From Bacteroidota bacterium (GTDB lineage: Bacteria; Bacteroidota; Bacteroidia; Bacteroidales; Prolixibacteraceae): a DNA stretch of 8,183 bases. Where the stretch lies: the NCBI GenBank assembly GCA_030691295.1, contig JAUYEQ010000300.1, forward strand, positions 1-8,183, read 5' to 3'. A program made the translations under genes and the position numbers. Under the pieces are notes generated by a model. It saw only the letters and a list, made by a program, of their open reading frames with translations. It had not been told where the DNA came from and ran no database searches. Shown one piece after another: positions 6,794-8,183 of the stretch (position 1 is its first letter; each line of letters starts with the position of its first letter).

Positions 6794-8183
6794 TTAATTC
6801 ATAACAATTTTTTCGGTGAAAATTCGACCTCCGGTTTGTACCCGCAGAAAATACATTCCCGCGTTCAATCCCACTAATCTGATATTTAATGTTTTAGAAT
6901 TTGGATTTACCTTTTTGATAATTTTTCCATCGATCGTAAACAATTCAGCAGATCGAATCATTTCTTCCGATTCGATTTGAATCTGATCGCTTGCAGGATT
7001 TGGATAAACGCGTATGGTTGAATGAGTTACTTTTTCATGAATACTAGTTGCCAGATCTTTGAATGCCGGTAATTTCACATCACTGTACAAACGATATTCT
7101 CCGGCGCTCAGGAGAATGGATGTGGATAGATCTGTAACATTTAGTTCGTTGCCGCTAAAAAATTCGTACCAGATACCGGTATGTTGAAAATTGAGGGTGA
7201 CAGCTTTCAAATTCAAAGCGAAATTGCCGGCAAGTGTGATGTTATGATCGCCCAGTTTGAGTTGAATCATCTTTGTTTCACCATACACCGTAAGGGTTTC
7301 TGTTCCTGAAGTAAAAACATCATACATGGCACGTAACCGTAACATGGCCGAATATACATCGAAAAGTTTTTGACGATTGCTGTTTTCAAGGTAATCCCAT
7401 CGTAATGGTTTTGGATTAGTCCGGCAATTGTCGTTGATGGTGCCGTTTTCGCAGTAATTGATTGAAAAATCGTACCCCATTTCGCCAAATTGCCAGATCA
7501 TTTTTGGGCCTGCAAGCGATAAAAAGAAAGCTGTTGCCAGTTGGCTGCGTTCGAGGGCAGTATTGAGCTCTTTGGTATTGTAGGTGCCGAGTGAATTTCC
7601 GTAAGTCATTGTTTTAAATACCTGCCGTTCTTCGTCGTGACTTTCCATGTAGGCTAAAAGTCTGGGTTTTGAATAACCTCTTGACTGATAGGAGGCCCGG
7701 TTAAGGTCAGATTTGCCGGATTCGTTGTATCCCATGGTGGCTTCACTAAAAGTGAAGTTTGCATTGCCCCAAATCAACATCCCGTTTCCATAATCTGCCA
7801 GTTCTCTTTCTTCAGTATCCGGAGCAAAATGTTCAAGAATTACAAATGCTTTGGGATTGACTTCCCATATTTTGTCGGCCATTCGTTTCAGGATTGCAAT
7901 TCGCGCAGCATCGTGTCCGCTGCCATCACCTGGAGTATTTGTAAAACCTTTGGTGAAATCGAAGCGGAAACCATCGACTTTGTATTCGGTCAGCCAGTAT
8001 TTGTTCACCCGGTCAACAAAATCTTTGGTAGCCTGACTTTCATGGTTAAAATCCGAACCCCAGAAATAGGTGGTGTTTGGCGATGTTTGGTTAAACCATG
8101 GATTGTCGGCAGCCGGTCGCTTCAATGTTTCGTTCCAGTACATTTTAACCATTGGGCTCGAATTGAACGAATGGTTCAAAACC
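6794..8183 (-). CDS. GH13 alpha-amylase-family glycoside hydrolase with T9SS sorting domain, 5'-truncated by the window edge
   Basis: C-terminal part of a secreted enzyme that would hydrolyse alpha-glucosidic bonds in starch-like glucans by the retaining GH13 mechanism. What is seen, numbering from the Leu codon at 8179: the end of conserved region I (VLNHS, at the very edge), region II GFRFDFTKG with nucleophile Asp74 (7958-7960), region III VILEHFA with acid/base Glu116 (7832-7834), and region IV ESHDEER with His181 and Asp182 (7634-7636). All three catalytic carboxylates are therefore present. After the barrel (to about 290, including GPKMIWQFGEMGYD at 224-237) comes a beta-rich domain C (about 292-367) and then a T9SS type A sorting domain (about 389-461) with VYPNP, DGKII, LNAGMYFLRV and a lysine-containing tail. 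The reading frame stays open to the edge and the TTG at 8179 is an internal leucine, so the true start and N-terminal domains lie beyond the window. GH13 subfamily and exact product specificity are not determined. Confidence 0.94.
   Translation of the reverse strand, partial: VLNHSFNSSPMVKMYWNETLKRPAADNPWFNQTSPNTTYFWGSDFNHESQATKDFVDRVNKYWLTEYKVDGFRFDFTKGFTNTPGDGSGHDAARIAILKRMADKIWEVNPKAFVILEHFAPDTEERELADYGNGMLIWGNANFTFSEATMGYNESGKSDLNRASYQSRGYSKPRLLAYMESHDEERQVFKTMTYGNSLGTYNTKELNTALERSQLATAFFLSLAGPKMIWQFGEMGYDFSINYCENGTINDNCRTNPKPLRWDYLENSNRQKLFDVYSAMLRLRAMYDVFTSGTETLTVYGETKMIQLKLGDHNITLAGNFALNLKAVTLNFQHTGIWYEFFSGNELNVTDLSTSILLSAGEYRLYSDVKLPAFKDLATSIHEKVTHSTIRVYPNPASDQIQIESEEMIRSAELFTIDGKIIKKVNPNSKTLNIRLVGLNAGMYFLRVQTGGRIFTEKIVMN
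6797..7015 (-). other. T9SS type A C-terminal sorting domain of the GH13 enzyme
   Basis: The last 73 residues form a typical T9SS C-terminal domain: IRVYPNPASDQIQI at its start, a middle strand AELFTIDGKIIKKV, and the final LNAGMYFLRV followed by a GRIFTEKIVMN tail. In known family members this domain directs a Sec-exported protein across the outer membrane by the type IX system and is then removed, with release or attachment to the surface. It implies that the host has a PorK-N/Sov-type T9SS encoded elsewhere. Confidence 0.92.

Noticed and set aside
6781..6800. Inverted repeat GAATTA/TAATTC around the GH13 stop as a terminator
   Set aside because: The 6-bp stem is all A/T except one G-C pair, has an 8-base loop and no following T-run, so it is too weak to separate the GH13 and exported-protein transcripts.
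1..8183. CRISPR arrays, tRNA or rRNA genes, insertion sequences, attachment sites
   Set aside because: Coding sequence fills nearly all of the window, the gaps are only 31, 107 and 67 bp, and no direct-repeat arrays, transposase motifs or structured RNA were seen.

Overview
The window comes from a member of the phylum Bacteroidota. The evidence is a SusC/SusD outer-membrane glycan-uptake pair, a lipoprotein signal with acidic residues after the cysteine, a type IX secretion (T9SS) sorting domain on a secreted glycosidase, AT-rich intergenic DNA and A-rich leaders with no strong Shine-Dalgarno site before susD. A free-living or marine Bacteroidia such as the Marinilabiliales would fit, but the family level is a guess.

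Layout: positions 4-5368 on the plus strand hold a complete susC-like gene (1145 aa, with an N-terminal STN domain) and, 31 bp downstream, a complete susD-like lipoprotein gene (631 aa). A strong hairpin at 5395-5425 follows susD, so the susCD transcript probably ends there, with no SusE/SusF-type gene behind it. The other half of the window is on the minus strand and converges on susCD. The upstream gene (6794-8183, cut by the window edge) is the C-terminal part of a GH13 alpha-amylase-family enzyme with visible nucleophile, acid/base and third carboxylate residues and a C-terminal T9SS type A sorting domain. Downstream of it, after 67 bp, lies a 416-aa exported protein that I do not recognise (5476-6726): a signal peptide, a beta-rich N-terminal half and a helical C-terminal half.

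Taken together this looks like part of a polysaccharide utilisation locus for an alpha-glucan (starch- or glycogen-like) substrate. GH13 would cut the glucan outside the cell after T9SS export, SusD would bind the oligosaccharides at the surface, and SusC would import them using TonB energy. The substrate assignment rests only on the neighbouring GH13, which is on the opposite strand and separately transcribed, so it is an inference. The STN domain of SusC points to control by an ECF sigma factor/FecR-type anti-sigma pair, which would lie left of the window. No RNA genes, CRISPR arrays, insertion sequences or integration sites were seen. I did not find a clearly new biological system; the least explained item is the exported protein encoded behind the GH13 gene.
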